DNA from: Avena insularis
Taxonomy: Eukaryota > Streptophyta > Magnoliopsida > Poales > Poaceae
Direction: 5' to 3'
DNA length: 64,000 nt
NCBI GenBank assembly: GCA_023614405.1
Contig: CM042693.1
Coordinates: forward strand, 338,193,527 to 338,257,526
In this document: positions 33,630 to 45,460 of the stretch, piece by piece
How the letters are laid out: every line of letters begins with the position of its first letter
Numbering within the stretch: position 1 is the stretch's first letter
The notes under the pieces: model-generated
What the model was told of the DNA's origin: nothing
What the model saw: only the letters and a program-made list of their open reading frames with translations
Database searches by the model: none
Translations under genes and position numbers: made by a program

Positions 33630-34490
33630 ATGGATAACCCACTTGGTTTTCTGTTTCAGAAAACTACTACCACTGTTAGGGTAGTAGATGAACCACCACC
33701 TGTTGAGATAGACCCTTTTAAGATACCTACAAGTATTATTGATCGTGTTATGGATAATTATTATTTAGGGGATGGAACTATCCATCCTGGTGATCATTTG
33801 CTTTTTATGCATGAATTATGCGGGTTGTTTAAGTGTGCAGGTATCACAACTGAACAGGTGAAGAAGAAGTTACTTCCATATCCCTAAAAGGGAGAGTTGA
33901 ATAATGGTATAAGCTGCTGAAGAATGGGCAATCCATGGAATAGGAGGAAATTGCATCTCTCTTTTATTCTAAATTTTATCCTCCCAGTGAGATTCATAAG
34001 GATAGAAATCTGATATATAACTTTTGGCCTCGTGATGGAGAGAGTACAGCTCAAGATTGGGGGGATATTGAAGTTAGTAATGCTTAAATGTCCTATTCAT
34101 GAACTCCCTAACAATATTATTATCAATAACTTTTATGCTAGGCTTTCTCTTCATGATAAATATTTACTAGATGCTTCTTGTGCTGGATCATTCACACGTA
34201 TGAAGGAAGAAGCTAAATGGGATCTCCTAGACCGTATTCAAGAGAACACTGAAGCTTGGGAGAATGACAAAGGAAGAAAGTCAAGTATAAACTATGATTA
34301 TGAATGCATTAAATCTTTTATGGGAACTGACGACTTCCGTGATATTAGCAATGAGTATGGTCTTGACTCTCAAGTTCTTGCAAAATGTTTTGAGGCCTTT
34401 GCCTCTTATATTGAAATTCCTAAAAAGCAGTGGGACAAGTACCATGCTCCTTTTAAAGACATTTTTACTCATGTTCCTGCTAGCATATAA
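33630..34490 (+). pseudogene. Gypsy gag remnant
   Basis: The frame opens at ATG 33630 (MDNPLGFLFQ...) and runs to a stop at 33885-33887. After a degenerate gap it resumes at 34032-34490, with the Athila gag signature of a retrotransposon gag domain (NNFYARLSLHDKYLLDASCAG, then a Lys/Glu-rich helix region). The product would be the capsid. At least two stops separate the pieces. Confidence 0.7.
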
Positions 34491-34511
34491 GTTTGTATTG
34501 TTGATCCTATT

Positions 34512-37063
34512 TTGCATGAACCTTATGTTGAGAAAATCTCTTTTCCTGCTAAGGTAAAGGAACATTCTATCATAGCTAATGTGGTTAGCAAAAGTACAAA
34601 GAAAACTGTGGAACCCGATAAGCAAATAAATATTGAACCCGTGGTAGCTATTGTGAAAGATCTTGTCACTAGAAATATAGAGGATGAGCACATTGTATTC
34701 TGTCAAGACACTTCTAATATTGTCTCTCATCCAAAAAATCTAGAAAAGCTAGTGTCCCTGTGCTTTCTATTAGAATTGGTGATCATAGCTATTATGGTTT
34801 GTGTGATATTGGTGTTAGTTCTGGTGCTATTCCTTATGAGCTTTACAGGGAAATTATGCATGAAATTGGTCCTTGTGATCTTGAGGACATTGATGTGGTT
34901 ATTCACCTTGCTAATAGAGAGACAGTCTGTCCCATTGGCATCGTAAGAGCTGTGGAGGTTCTTTGTGGTAAGATTAAATATCCTGCTGATTTTCTAGTAC
35001 TTGGTAAAGAAGCTATTAAAACCTATCCTATTATCTTTGGTAGACCCTTCTTGAATACTTGTGGGGCTATCATAGATTGTAGGAAGGACAAAGTTTTGAC
35101 TAAGTTTGATGGAGAGTCTTATGAGTTTAATTTTTCCAAATTTGCTAAAACTCCTTATGAAAATGAACTTCCTAATGAGGATTTCAGGGTTTAACAACTT
35201 TCTGCTATTTCTCTTGCTCCTAACAATGCCTTGCAGCAGTTTATGGAAGATCATGAAAGTGATGTCTTCATGAAGGAAAGAAATGAGATTGACGAGGTTT
35301 TCCTTCGTCAGCCTGAGTTACTTCAGCATAACCTACCTGTGGAAGATTTGGTTACCACACTACCACCTCAAGGGGACCTTGTTTTCGAATTAAAACCTTT
35401 ACCTGATGATCTTACATATTCTTATCTTGATGATAAGAAAGTTTATCCTATTATTATTAGCTCTAAACTTTTAGGAAAGGAAGAAGAGGGGTTATTGGAG
35501 ATGTTGAAGAAACACCGAGGAGCTATGGGCTATACTCTTGATGATTTAAAAGCAATTTCTCCTACTATATGTCAGCATGCTATTAATATAGAACCTGATG
35601 CAAAACCAGTTGTTGAGAACCAACACCGTTTACATCCTAAGATGAAGGATGTGGTAAGAAATGAGGTATTAAAACTCCTTGATGTTGGTATTATTTACCC
35701 TATTGTTGATAGTCAATGGGTTAGCCATGTTCATTGTGTTCCAAAGAAAGGGGGAATTACCGTTGTGCCTAATGAAAATAATGAGCTTATACCCCAAAGA
35801 GTAGTGGTTGGGTATAGGATGTGCATTGATTTTAGAAAGGTTCATAAAGTTACTAAGAAAGATCATTATCATTTGCCCTTTATTGATCAAATGCTTGAGA
35901 GGTTGTCTAAAAATACCCACTTTTGTTTTCTTGATGGTTATTCTGGGTTCTCTCAAATTGCTGCGAAAGCGCAAGACCAAGAGAAAACCACTTTCACTTG
36001 TCCTTATGGCACTTATGCTTATAGGCGTATGCCTTTTGGTTTATGTAATGCTCCTGCTACCTTTCATAGATGTATGTCTGCTATCTTTCATGGTTTTTGT
36101 GAAGAAATTGTGGAGGTTTTCATGGACGATTTTTCCGTCTATGGAACTTCTTTTGATAACTGTTTGCACAACCTTGATAAAGTTTTGCAAAGATGTGAAT
36201 AAACCAACCTTGTTCTTAATTAGGATAAATGTCATTTCATGGTTAATGAAGGGATTGTTCTTGGACACAAATTTTTTGAAAGGGGCGTTGAAATTGATAG
36301 AGCCAAAATTGAAGCAATTCAGAAGATGCCTTGTCCTAGAGATATAAAAGGTACTCGTAGTATCCTTGGTCATGTTGGTTTCTATAGAAGGTTTATTAAA
36401 GATTTCTCCAAAATTTCAAAGCCCCTTACTAATCTTCTTCAAAAAGATGTACCTTTTGTTTTTTATGATGATTGTAAGGAAGCTTTTGAAACTTTGAAGA
36501 AAGCTTTGACTACTGCTCCTATTGTTCAACCACCTGATTGGAGTTTACCTTTTGAAATTATGTGTGATGCTAGTGATTTTTATGTGGGTGTTGTCCTTGG
36601 GCAACGTGTTGATAAGAAGTTAAATGTTATTCATTATGCTAGCAAGACTCTAGATGCTGCTCAAAAAAATTATGCTACTACTAAAAAAGAGTTCTTAGCT
36701 GTAATCTTTGCTTGTGATAAGTTTAGACCTTATATTGTTGATTCAAAGGTTACTATTCATACTGATCATGCTGCTATCAAGTACCTTATGACAAAGAAGG
36801 ACGCTAAGCCTAGGATTATTAGATGGGTGTTGCTTTTACAAGAGTTTGATCTGCATATTGTAGATAGGAAAGGTGCTGAAAATCCTGTTGCTGACAATTT
36901 ATCTCGTTTGGAAAACATTTCTTTTGACCCTTTGCCTGTTAATGATAGTTTTCCAAATGAGAAGTTGGCTGCAATAAGGGTAAGTCCGCATGAGAGTCCT
37001 TGGTATGCTGATTATGCTAACTTTATTGTTTCCAAGTATTTGCCTCCAACCTTTACAACCCAG
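34512..37063 (+). pseudogene. Gypsy pol part 1: protease, reverse transcriptase, RNase H
   Basis: The protease lies at 34760-35194; its active-site word is CDIGVSSGAIP (D-I-G instead of D-T/S-G). Reverse transcriptase begins in 35231-36202 (RMCIDFRKVHKVT, FGLCNAPATFHRCM, and FMDDFSVYG, the catalytic box). Two stops near 36200 and 36222 interrupt it, then 36239-37063 continues with the thumb and RNase H ([29 protein letters not shown]-like [11 protein letters not shown]). The frame ends inside the linker to integrase (PPTFTTQQ), exactly where the nested element lies. Confidence 0.9.
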
Positions 37064-37068
37064 CAAAG

Positions 37069-37460
37069 TGATGGCGCCCAATACTGTCGTGGGACGCTTC
37101 ATTGGAAACCCCAAGAGCAAGGTATGATGAACAGCAAGTTTTCCTCGGTGAAACGAGTTGTCGAACGAGGAGAGGAAAGCGTATCAAAGGTGTTGCAAGC
37201 GTGGAAACACACAACACAAACTCAAGACTTTGCCCCAATGGTCGGTGAGGTTATCAAGCTCACGGTTCTTTGTAACAAAGGATTAATCATATGGTGTGGA
37301 AGGTAATGGTGGTTTGCAACAAGTAAACAGGTAATAGTGGAGGATGTATCAATGGTAAAGATTGGACCGTGGTCCATAGTTCACTAGAGGTGCTCTCCTT
37401 AGATAAACAACATGGCATGAAGGGTAAACAAATTACAGCAGGGCAATTGACAGGAACTAG
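37069..37460 (-). repeat. Partial LTR, - orientation (3' end only)
   Basis: Reverse complement of the last part of the LTR: it reads leftward from CAATTGCCCTGCTGTAATTT through TTACCATTGATACATCCTCC to ...GGGCGCCATCA. The 5' two-thirds of this LTR copy is missing; a + oriented piece of the same LTR starts at the break. Confidence 0.8.
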
Positions 37461-37941
37461 AGGTGCTCAGTTCCTGTTAATTGCCCTGCTGTAATTTGTT
37501 TACCCTTCATGCCATGTTGTTTATTGTTATCACTAGAGGTGCTCAGTTCCTATCAATTGCCCTGCTGTAATTTGTTTACCCTTCATGCCATGTTGTTTAT
37601 CTAAGGAGAGCACCTCTAGTGAACTATGGACCCCGGTCCAATATTTACCATTGATACATCCTCCACTGTTACCTATTTACTTGCTGCAAACCACCATTAC
37701 CTTCCACACCATACGTTTAATCCTTTATTACAGCAAACCGGTGAGCTTGACAACCTCACTGTTCGTTGGGACAAAGTCTTGAGTTTGTGTTGTGCAGGTC
37801 TTCGTGTTGCTTACAACACCTGTGTGACGTTTCCTTCCTCCTTCTGGTTCGATAACCTCGGTCTCTACTGAGGTAAGACTTGTTGTTGTGCTCATCACAC
37901 CTTGCTCTTGGGGTTTCCAACAAAGTGCTCCACGTGAATCA
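37461..37941 (+). repeat. Partial LTR, + orientation, with 78-bp tandem duplication at its start
   Basis: Runs from AGTTCCTGTTAATTGCCC to GTGAATCA, just before the primer site. The word CACTAGAGGTGCTCAGTTCC recurs about 78 bp apart, so the segment CAATTGCCCTGCTG...GTTGTTTAT appears twice. The LTR 5' part is missing. Confidence 0.75.
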
Positions 37942-37954
37942 CCAACAAGTTTTC

Positions 37955-37972
37955 TGGCACCGTTGTCGGGGA
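37955..37972 (+). other. Primer-binding site of the inverted interior (tRNA-Asp type, two mismatches)
   Basis: TGGCACCGTTGTCGGGGA differs at two positions from TGGCGCCGTTGCCGGGGA. Its orientation shows that the interior is on the + strand. Confidence 0.8.
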
Positions 37973-38187
37973 GGCTAAGGACGTCTTCACAAGGGGAGTC
38001 CTCCACTTCCTTTCTCTTTACTTTATTTTTAGTTTGCTTAGTTTATTTTGCTTGGTTTTGTTTGCCTCTTTTCAAAAACTCAAAAAAATAGTTTAGTGTG
38101 GTTGCTTTCTCTATTCAAAAACACAAAAAAATTAGTTCCTGCTCTAGCTGCTACTGCTGTTTTTTTGTCTTGCCCACCTTTGCCAAA

Positions 38188-39142
38188 ATGAACTCCGCTG
38201 AGAACACCAAGTTGTGTGGCTTCACTAGCACAAACAACAATGATTTCCTTAGCACTCCTATTGATCCACCTGCTCTTAATGCTACCTTTTATGAAATTAA
38301 GCCTGCTTTGTTGAATCTTGTGATGAGAGAGCAATTTTATGGTGCTAGTTCTGATGATGCTGCTGTCCATCTGAATAACTTTGTTGAAATTTGTGAGACG
38401 CAAAAGTATAAGGATGTAGATGGGGATATTGTTAAGATCAAGCTTTTTTCCTTTCTCCTTGAGAGGAAAAGTCAAAGAATGGTTGATATCCTTGCCTAGA
38501 AGTAGTATTGATTCTTAGACTAAGTGCAAAGATGCTTTTATTGGAAAGTACTACCCTTCTACTAAGATTATATCTATGAGAACTGACATTATGAAATTTA
38601 AACAACTTGATAATGAACATATTGCTCAAGCTTGGGAAAGAATGAAATCTTTGGTTAAGAATTGCCCCACTCATGGATTCACTGCTTGGATGATTATCCA
38701 GACTTTTTATGCAGGTTTGAACTTATCCTCAAGAAACCTGCTGGATTCAGCTGTTGGAGGTACCTTTATGGGCCTCACCTTGGGTGCTGCAACAAAGCTC
38801 CTTGATAATATGATGGTTAACTACTCTGAATGGCACACTGAGAGAGCTCCACATGGTAAGAAGGTAAATTCTGTTGAAGAAACCTCCTCTTTGAGTGATA
38901 AGATTGATGTTATTATGGCTATGCTTGTTAATGGGAAAGCTCCTCTAGATCCTAATAGTGTTCCCTTATCCTCTTTGGTTGCTCAAGAAGAGCAAGTTAA
39001 TGTGAACTTCATTAGAAACAACAATTTCAACAACAATGCCTATAGGAATAATTTTGGTGGTAACAACAATTATAGGCCCTATCCTCCTAATAATGGCAAT
39101 TCCTATGGAAACTCCTACAACAATGTTAAGTGCTCCCTCTGA
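38188..39142 (+). pseudogene. Athila-type gag remnant in the nested element
   Basis: ATG 38188 opens MNSAENTKLCGFTSTNNND. The frame runs to a stop at 38497-38499 and resumes, shifted, at 38576-39142 (FKQLDNEHIAQAWERMKSLV, the core of plant retrotransposon gag). It ends in an Asn-rich tail (NNNFNNNAYRNNFGGNNN). No CCHC zinc knuckle is readable. The piece is related to, but clearly diverged from, the gag of the outer Gypsy. Confidence 0.8.
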
Positions 39143-40076
39143 ATTTGAAGTCATGCTCAAAGACTTTATTAGTAAACAAACCGCTTTCAACAAGACTATA
39201 GAGGAAAAACTTTTAACTGTTGAGAAAAACATATCCTCTTTATCTGAAGTTCAGTCCTCCTTGATTAATAAAATGGCTGCTAAACCTGAAACCATGGAAA
39301 GTACCTTTGCTGCTACTCATGACATATAAGTTACTATTGATGAAAATGTTAGGATATTAGCTCAACTTCATGCTAAGTGGGAAAGGAAAGCTGAAATTGC
39401 TAGAAACAATAGTGTGTGCACCATCACCACTAAACCACAAGTAGTCCCTATTCCTCCTCCTACTATGCCTAAGCCTATTGAGCCTACTACTAGTGATGCT
39501 AAGTTTGACTTTGATATTGATGGTTGCAATATTTCTGAAGTGATTATGTTCTTGCAAAAGCTTGCTAGAAGTCCTGATGCTAGTGATATGCATGTTACTT
39601 TCACTAAACACATTACAAATGCTCTTGTTAAGATTAAGGAAGAGAAGCTAAATCACAAAGCTTCTATTCCCAGGAAAGTAGAAGATAGTTGGGAACCCAT
39701 TATTAATGTGCAAGTGAATGACTTTGATCTCAAAGCTTCATGTGATCTTGGTTCTAGTGTCTCTATTATGCCTAGGAAGATTTATGAAATGCTTGATTTG
39801 CCACCAGCGAAAGATTGTCATTTGGATGTCCCACTCAATGATAATGCTAAAAAGAAAATCATGAGGAGTATTAATGATGTTCTCATTATGGTTAACAATG
39901 GTTATGTCCCTGTGGATTTCTATGTTTTGGATGTTGAATACAACTTCTTGTCCTATTACTTTGGGAAGACATTTTCTTAGAGCAGTTGGTGCCATCATTG
40001 ATATGAAAGAAGGCACCATTAAATATCATTTTCCATTCAAGAAAGGTATTGGACACTTCCCTATGAGGAGATAGAA
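39143..40076 (+). pseudogene. Retroviral-type protease domain remnant of the nested element
   Basis: The frame 39414-39980 contains VNDFDLKASCDLGSSVSIMP, an aspartic protease core with D-L-G as the active-site triplet, and later NNGYVPVDFYVLDVEYN, the flap region. A frameshift at about 39960 leads into GRHFLRAVGAIIDMKEG (39874-40074 frame), the end of the domain. Nothing resembling reverse transcriptase follows, which fits a gag-protease-only non-autonomous element. Confidence 0.75.
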
Positions 40077-42811
40077 GTTGCTTTTTGCTCCTCCTTTAAA
40101 AGCAAGGTTTGATGTTAATGCTTCATTATTTGAAAATACTTGATTCTTCTTGCTTCTTGTGCCTTACTTAAAGGCATTAAAGAAAAGTACTTGTTGGGAG
40201 ATAACCCAAGAGTTTCTTTGAGTCTTGGAAGTTATTGCTTCAGTAATGACCTCTCCTTATCCTTTTTGTTTGCTTTTTGTGACAAGAATGACCTCTAATG
40301 AGAGGGAAATAAGATTTGGGGAGTTGCTGTCCCGAAACAGATTTCTGTCCTCCACCAAAAACATTCGTGAGGAGTCTCTGTAACTCGGATTGAGATGAAA
40401 ATTTACGAATAAATCCCCCAGTATGTTAGCTAACTTTCATTAGTTCAACACTTTTTGATTTCAACAACAGAAGATTTTCGAACAAATCGGTTTCTACCTG
40501 CTGGTCTGTTTTGATAGATTTCTGCCGTTATTTGCATTTGCTTCTTATTGATTCCTTTTTGAGTTTTCTTTTGGGGAATTAAGCTTTTTAAAGGAGTTGC
40601 TACAGTAGCTTGTGTTTTTAGTAAAAAATCTTGCTGTTCCAAAGCTTTTCCTAAAGGTCTATTATCTTTTGAATACACTAATGTTGCTAATGAAGATTGT
40701 GTGAAGTTTTGTATGAAGGAAAAATTTCAGGTGTAGAGAGAGAATGATGTAATAAGATGAAAAATGGACAAAAGCTCAAGCTTGGGGATGACACCATGGT
40801 GTCACCCCAAGAAATATCCAAGAGGTACAAGCGTCAAAGCTTGGGGATGCCCAAGGCATCTCCTTCTTCATCAATAAAAAGCTCAGGTCTGTCTAGACAC
40901 TTCGTTTTTATTGTTTCATACACAGTTGTGTTGTTTTTGGAGCGTCTTAGTTTTCATTTGCTTTGCTTGAATAAAGTAGTTTGGACCCCCATTCTCGATG
41001 TGTTATTTCAAATAAGTTGCTTGGTGTTGGAAAGGAGTAGGAAGTTCCTGCTTGAAAGTGCAAGAGGAGATTGCATTGACTGTGACTTAGACTTTAGCAT
41101 GACATGCTAGGTGTTGTTTTAACTGTATGCTTAGTGATTATTGCTGTAGCATGTCTTGTTCCAAACAATTGGGATTGCTTAGTGTTCCTTGTAGAAATTA
41201 TGCGTTGTTTTAGCATGCAAAAGCATAGTATTGTGGTATTCTCCTTTGATGATTTGTTTGGGTTGACTTGGCACATGCTCACACCATGTTATGACTATGA
41301 CAAGTCACCTTAGCCTATAAGATCATTTATTCCTTGACTTGTAGTACCACTCTATGCTTTGATTAGTAATGTTTTGTCGCTCTGCATGATTATGGCCATT
41401 ATTGCTCTCTTAGTTGGTTGCTCCCAGTCTTTTGCTAGCCTCCACTTGTATGAGTAAGCTCTACTCATGCTTCAAACTCCCAAGAAACCAAGTTATTCCA
41501 AAGTGTCCACTATAAACTCCTATGCATGGTGTGTTACACCATTCCAAGTATATTCTTGTTTTCAGCTATTTTCTAATTAAAAATTATTTTATTATGTGAA
41601 AACTTAGTGATTAAAGCCCTCACAAACTTGATGGCACACTTTATATTCTTTGCCCCTAATAAACTTGAACCATTGTGTCGTCTATGTTGTATATGCTTGC
41701 ACTTATACGTTGGAATTAGCAGAACCATGCTTTCATGGGGAACGTTTTCAACATTGCACTTGTACTTTGTACTCAGTTGATATCATGCTCTTTTGTCTAT
41801 GGATGTCACCGGTGTGAAATAAAGAGGGAGCTTGTAAGTCCATTGAGTTTTTATTTTGTGTTAGATAAACGCCTGGGCCGCTAGCCTAAGCCATGCCTAA
41901 CCATGGTGGAAACTTGCAGCATCACCATAGTGAGCTATCTGTGAAGCATCCTCAATAAAAAGCTATGCACATAGTAAATAAAAAGATCGTTGAGATGCTC
42001 ATTGTTTGCTCGCCTTGTCATTTTGGTTATGGGATAGCTCCTGTACCATCTGCAAGGGGTACCCCGTTGGCGGTTCTCTATGATATGCATGTACTTACAA
42101 TAACAAGAACTTACAAGTGACTGAAGTTGAGTAGCATGAGGTGTGGCCCTCGTATTCAAGGGACATGAGATTGCCAACTTATACTTTGTCAAGCATATAC
42201 TCCATAATTTGTTCACTTTAACCTTAACCACTTCAAGATGCTTATGATAGGGGCAATGAGGGTTAAAAGCTAACAAGTACCATAATTTTTGGAAGCTCTT
42301 TTTGAAACTTGAAATCCCTGCTTCCCTTTGTGAAGGGCATTTATTCCACTACTATATTGAGTCTCCACCTTCTACCTTTAGGCACCATTAAGAGAGCATA
42401 GTTGCCATTCTGTGTGCAGTGTCCCAAAGCTTATTGATTGATGCTTATTGTGATATTACTTGTTCTTGTGCTACTTGTTTCTACTCACCCTTGTGAACTT
42501 TGAAGGTGTCCTATGCATCTATTTGCTACTCTATGAGGGACAAACTGATTGCCACTGTGCCATGTTTTATGTATGTGAAACAAACAAACGTTTTTCAATG
42601 CATGTTATTCATGATCTTTGTTTGTAGCCTTTCATGTTGCATGCATAGTTACTTTGTCTTATTGTTATAACTCCATCTTTCATGCACATGTTTACAGTTC
42701 TTTGATCCCAGCTTTCAATGCTTGCAAATGGTTTGATCTTGGTTTTGATGGTGCATGTCACCTCAACAATTTTATTTTATCACTTACCTACTCGAGGACG
42801 AGCAAAAGTTA
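40077..42811 (+). other. Non-coding 3' region of the nested element
   Basis: No convincing gene. A short inverted word TTGGGAGATAACCCAA lies at about 40194-40209. From about 41480 to 42340 the sequence is plainly similar to 48170-49010 in the outer Gypsy (for example GGGGTACCCCGTTGGCGGTT in both). Such spacers are typical of this group of elements. Confidence 0.6.
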
Positions 42812-42825
42812 AGCTTGGGGATGCT
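42812..42825 (+). other. Polypurine tract of the inverted interior
   Basis: AGCTTGGGGATGCT directly precedes the LTR start TGATATTGGG at 42826. A matching AGCTTGGGGATG-type word is common before the 3' LTR in this group. Confidence 0.65.
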
Positions 42826-43952
42826 TGATATTGGGAAAGATTCTCATAATGTTTATAATGCTTGTTTGTGCTACTTATACTTTGAGGTTTTTAGTATATC
42901 TTGCTAAGTAGTTACAGTTGACACAAGAGGGGGTATTATGCTCGGGGGCCCTTGCCTCTAGTTCTGGAAGAGAAGGATGTAAATCTCTTCAGACAGATCT
43001 TGTTGCCCTGAGGGGAGATCACAACTATCTTGTCAGAACAGTGGATTTTAATTCCTTCTTTTGCTTAGTGCTTGCATATCCTCCTGCTTGCAAGATCTTT
43101 CCAGATACCGGATCTTGATGATAATCTAGCAATCATGATTGTGGGATATTGGACGGCGCTTATGTAAGATATTGTTTCTCTTCGATTCAATCAGGTTGTT
43201 TGTCTAGTATTGCATTGTTATGCTTGCTCAAGTATTATCTCCGCTGTTAATTTGCTCGATACTCCGGGTACATGCTATGTTTCAAGAGAAGTGATGTAAA
43301 TCTCTTCGATTGTAGATGTGATGTCGCCACTAGGGAGAAAACAACAGATCTTGTTCATAGAACAAGTGGATTGTTTACACACACTTTAGCAGCTTGTCTG
43401 CTGCAACTTAATACTGGAGGGGGTTCGGATGATAATCTAAAGGTGGACTTCTAGTCATAGATTTAGTTGGATGGCGGTCTATGTATATTGTTGTATTGCC
43501 CAATCAAATCTCATAGGATTTTTTGTCTAGTATTGCATTGTTATGCCTTGCTCAGTTCATGTCAATTGCCCTGCTGTAATTTGTTTACCCTACATGCCAT
43601 GTTGTTTATCTAAGGAGAGAACCTCTAGTGAACTATGGACCCCGGTCTAATCTTTACCATTGATACATCCTCCACTATTACATGTTTACTTGCTGCAAAC
43701 CACCATTACCTTCCACACCATACGTTTAATTTTTTGTTACAGCAAACAAGTGAGCTTGACAACCTCACTGTTCGTTGGGACAAAGTCTTGAGTTTGTGTT
43801 GTGTAGGTCTCCTTGTTGCTTACAACACCTGTGTGACGTTTCCTTCCTCCTTCTGGTTCGATAACCTCGGTCTCTACCGAGGGAAGACTTGCTGCTGTGC
43901 TCATCACACCTTGCTCTTGGGGTTTCCAACAAAGTGCTCCACGTCAAGTACC
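42826..43952 (+). repeat. LTR, + orientation, internally deleted
   Basis: Starts TGATATTGGGAAAG and ends near CACGTCAAGTACC. It is shorter than the - oriented LTR beside it. It matches that LTR well from about 43265 on (GGGGGTTCGGATGATAA, CAATTGCCCTGCTGTAATTT), while the first part is diverged and lacks the GC-rich promoter block. Confidence 0.7.
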
Positions 43953-43956
43953 AGTA

Positions 43957-45455
43957 TGATGAGCACAGCAACAAGTTTTCCCTCGGTAGAGATCGAGGTT
44001 ATCGAACCAGTAGGAGGAAGGAAACGTCTCAAAGGTGTTGCAAGCAACATGGAAACCTGCACAACACAAACTCAAGACTTTGCCCCAACGAATCAGTGAG
44101 GTTGTCAAGATCACTGGTTTGCTGTAACAAAAGATTAATTGTATGGTGTGGAAGGTGATGGTGGTTTGCAGCAAGTAAATAGTAACAATGGAAGATGTAT
44201 CAATGGTAAAGATTGGACCGGGGTCCATAGTTCACTAGATGTGCTCTCCTTAGATAAAAAACATGGCATGAAGGGTAAACAAATTACAGCAGGGCAATTA
44301 ATAGGAACTGAGCAAGGCATAATAACAATGCAATACTAGACAAAAAGATCCTATGAGATTTGATTGGGCAATACAACAATATACATAGACCGCCATCCAA
44401 CTACATCTATGACTAGAAGTCCACCTTCAGGTTATCATCCGAACCCCCTCCAGTATTAAGTTGCAAGCAATGCATAACCGCTTAAGCAAAGTGTGTAAGG
44501 TAAACAATCCACTTGTTTCATGAACAAGAGACCGTTGTTTTCTCCCTAGTGGCAAGAACACATCTACAACCGAAGAGATTTCTGTCACTTCCCTTGGAAA
44601 CTAAAGGCATGAACCCACCATCGAGCATAAATACCCCCTCTTGGAGTCACTAGCAACTACTTAACCAAGATAGCTACTAACAACAGAGAGCATGCAAGAT
44701 CACAAATAACACATACATGATAGAATCAAATAGACAAAACCATTAATCAATCTGACATAGTAATCTCAATATCCATCGGATCCCCGCAAACACAACATGC
44801 ATGATTACAAATAGATTAGATCTTGATCATGAACGGAGCTCGCAAGATCTATACATGAAAGCACAAGGAGGAGATACAACCATCTAGCTACTACATGGAC
44901 ATGTAGTCCAAGGTGGAACTACTCACACTTCATACCAGAGAAGAAGGCCCCCGGGATGATTTCCCCTCCGGCAGGGTGCTCGGAAGAACTTCAGATCCCC
45001 CTGATCTAGGGACGATGGTGGCGGCGGCTACAGACGGTTTCGTGGAATATTGATCGGGTGTCTAGGGTTTCTGCATCGGGGGACTTTATAGGCGAAGAGG
45101 GAGGACGAGGGGGTGCCCGAGGCGGCTGCACCCCCCAGGCATGGGGTAGGCCCACCCGTGCGGCCAGGGGGTGTGGCCCCCTTGAGGCCCTCTTCCGTCT
45201 CGTACTCTGGCTTCGTGTTTCCCACGGTAAAATATTGACTTTGGCTTTTGTCCTGTCCAATTCCGAAAATATTGATTTTCTGCCTTTCTGGAACCAAAAA
45301 CAGAAGAAAACAGGCAATTGGCACTATAGCAACTTGTTAATAGGTTAGTTCCAGAAAACATATAAAAACACCTCAAAGTGTAGACAAAGCAAAGCAAAGC
45401 AGATACTAAACAAGCATGGAATATCAAACATTATAGATACGTTTTTGAGGTATCA
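43957..45455 (-). repeat. Nearly full LTR, - orientation
   Basis: Read from 45455 leftward it begins TGATACCTCAAAAACGTATC and passes a GC-rich block and a TATA box CCTATAAAGTC (near 45085). It continues to GCTGTGCTCATCAT, where it breaks off about 60 bases before the LTR end seen at 37069. The LTR at 62758 is a relative in opposite orientation. Confidence 0.8.
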
Positions 45456-45460
45456 CAAAG

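Larger units (their letters stand above)
37069..45455 (-). mobile_element. Nested chimeric LTR element with opposed LTRs and inverted interior
   Basis: An 8.39-kb insertion flanked by CAAAG (37064-37068, 45456-45460), with outer ends TGATGGCGCC and GAGGTATCA. The flanking pol frame continues across it. Read from the right, the outer ends are LTR start (45455) and LTR end (37069) of a - strand element. The interior has the opposite polarity: partial + LTR (37461-37941), primer site, gag, protease, polypurine tract, + LTR (42826-43952). No reverse transcriptase or integrase is present, so the core is a non-autonomous gag-protease Gypsy relative. The two LTR orientations meet tail-to-tail at about 43955 and head-to-head at about 37460. 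Confidence 0.8.

Noticed and set aside
34281..34730. - strand open frame of 149 codons opposite gag
   Set aside because: Shadow of the AT-rich gag/pol coding strand with no domain.
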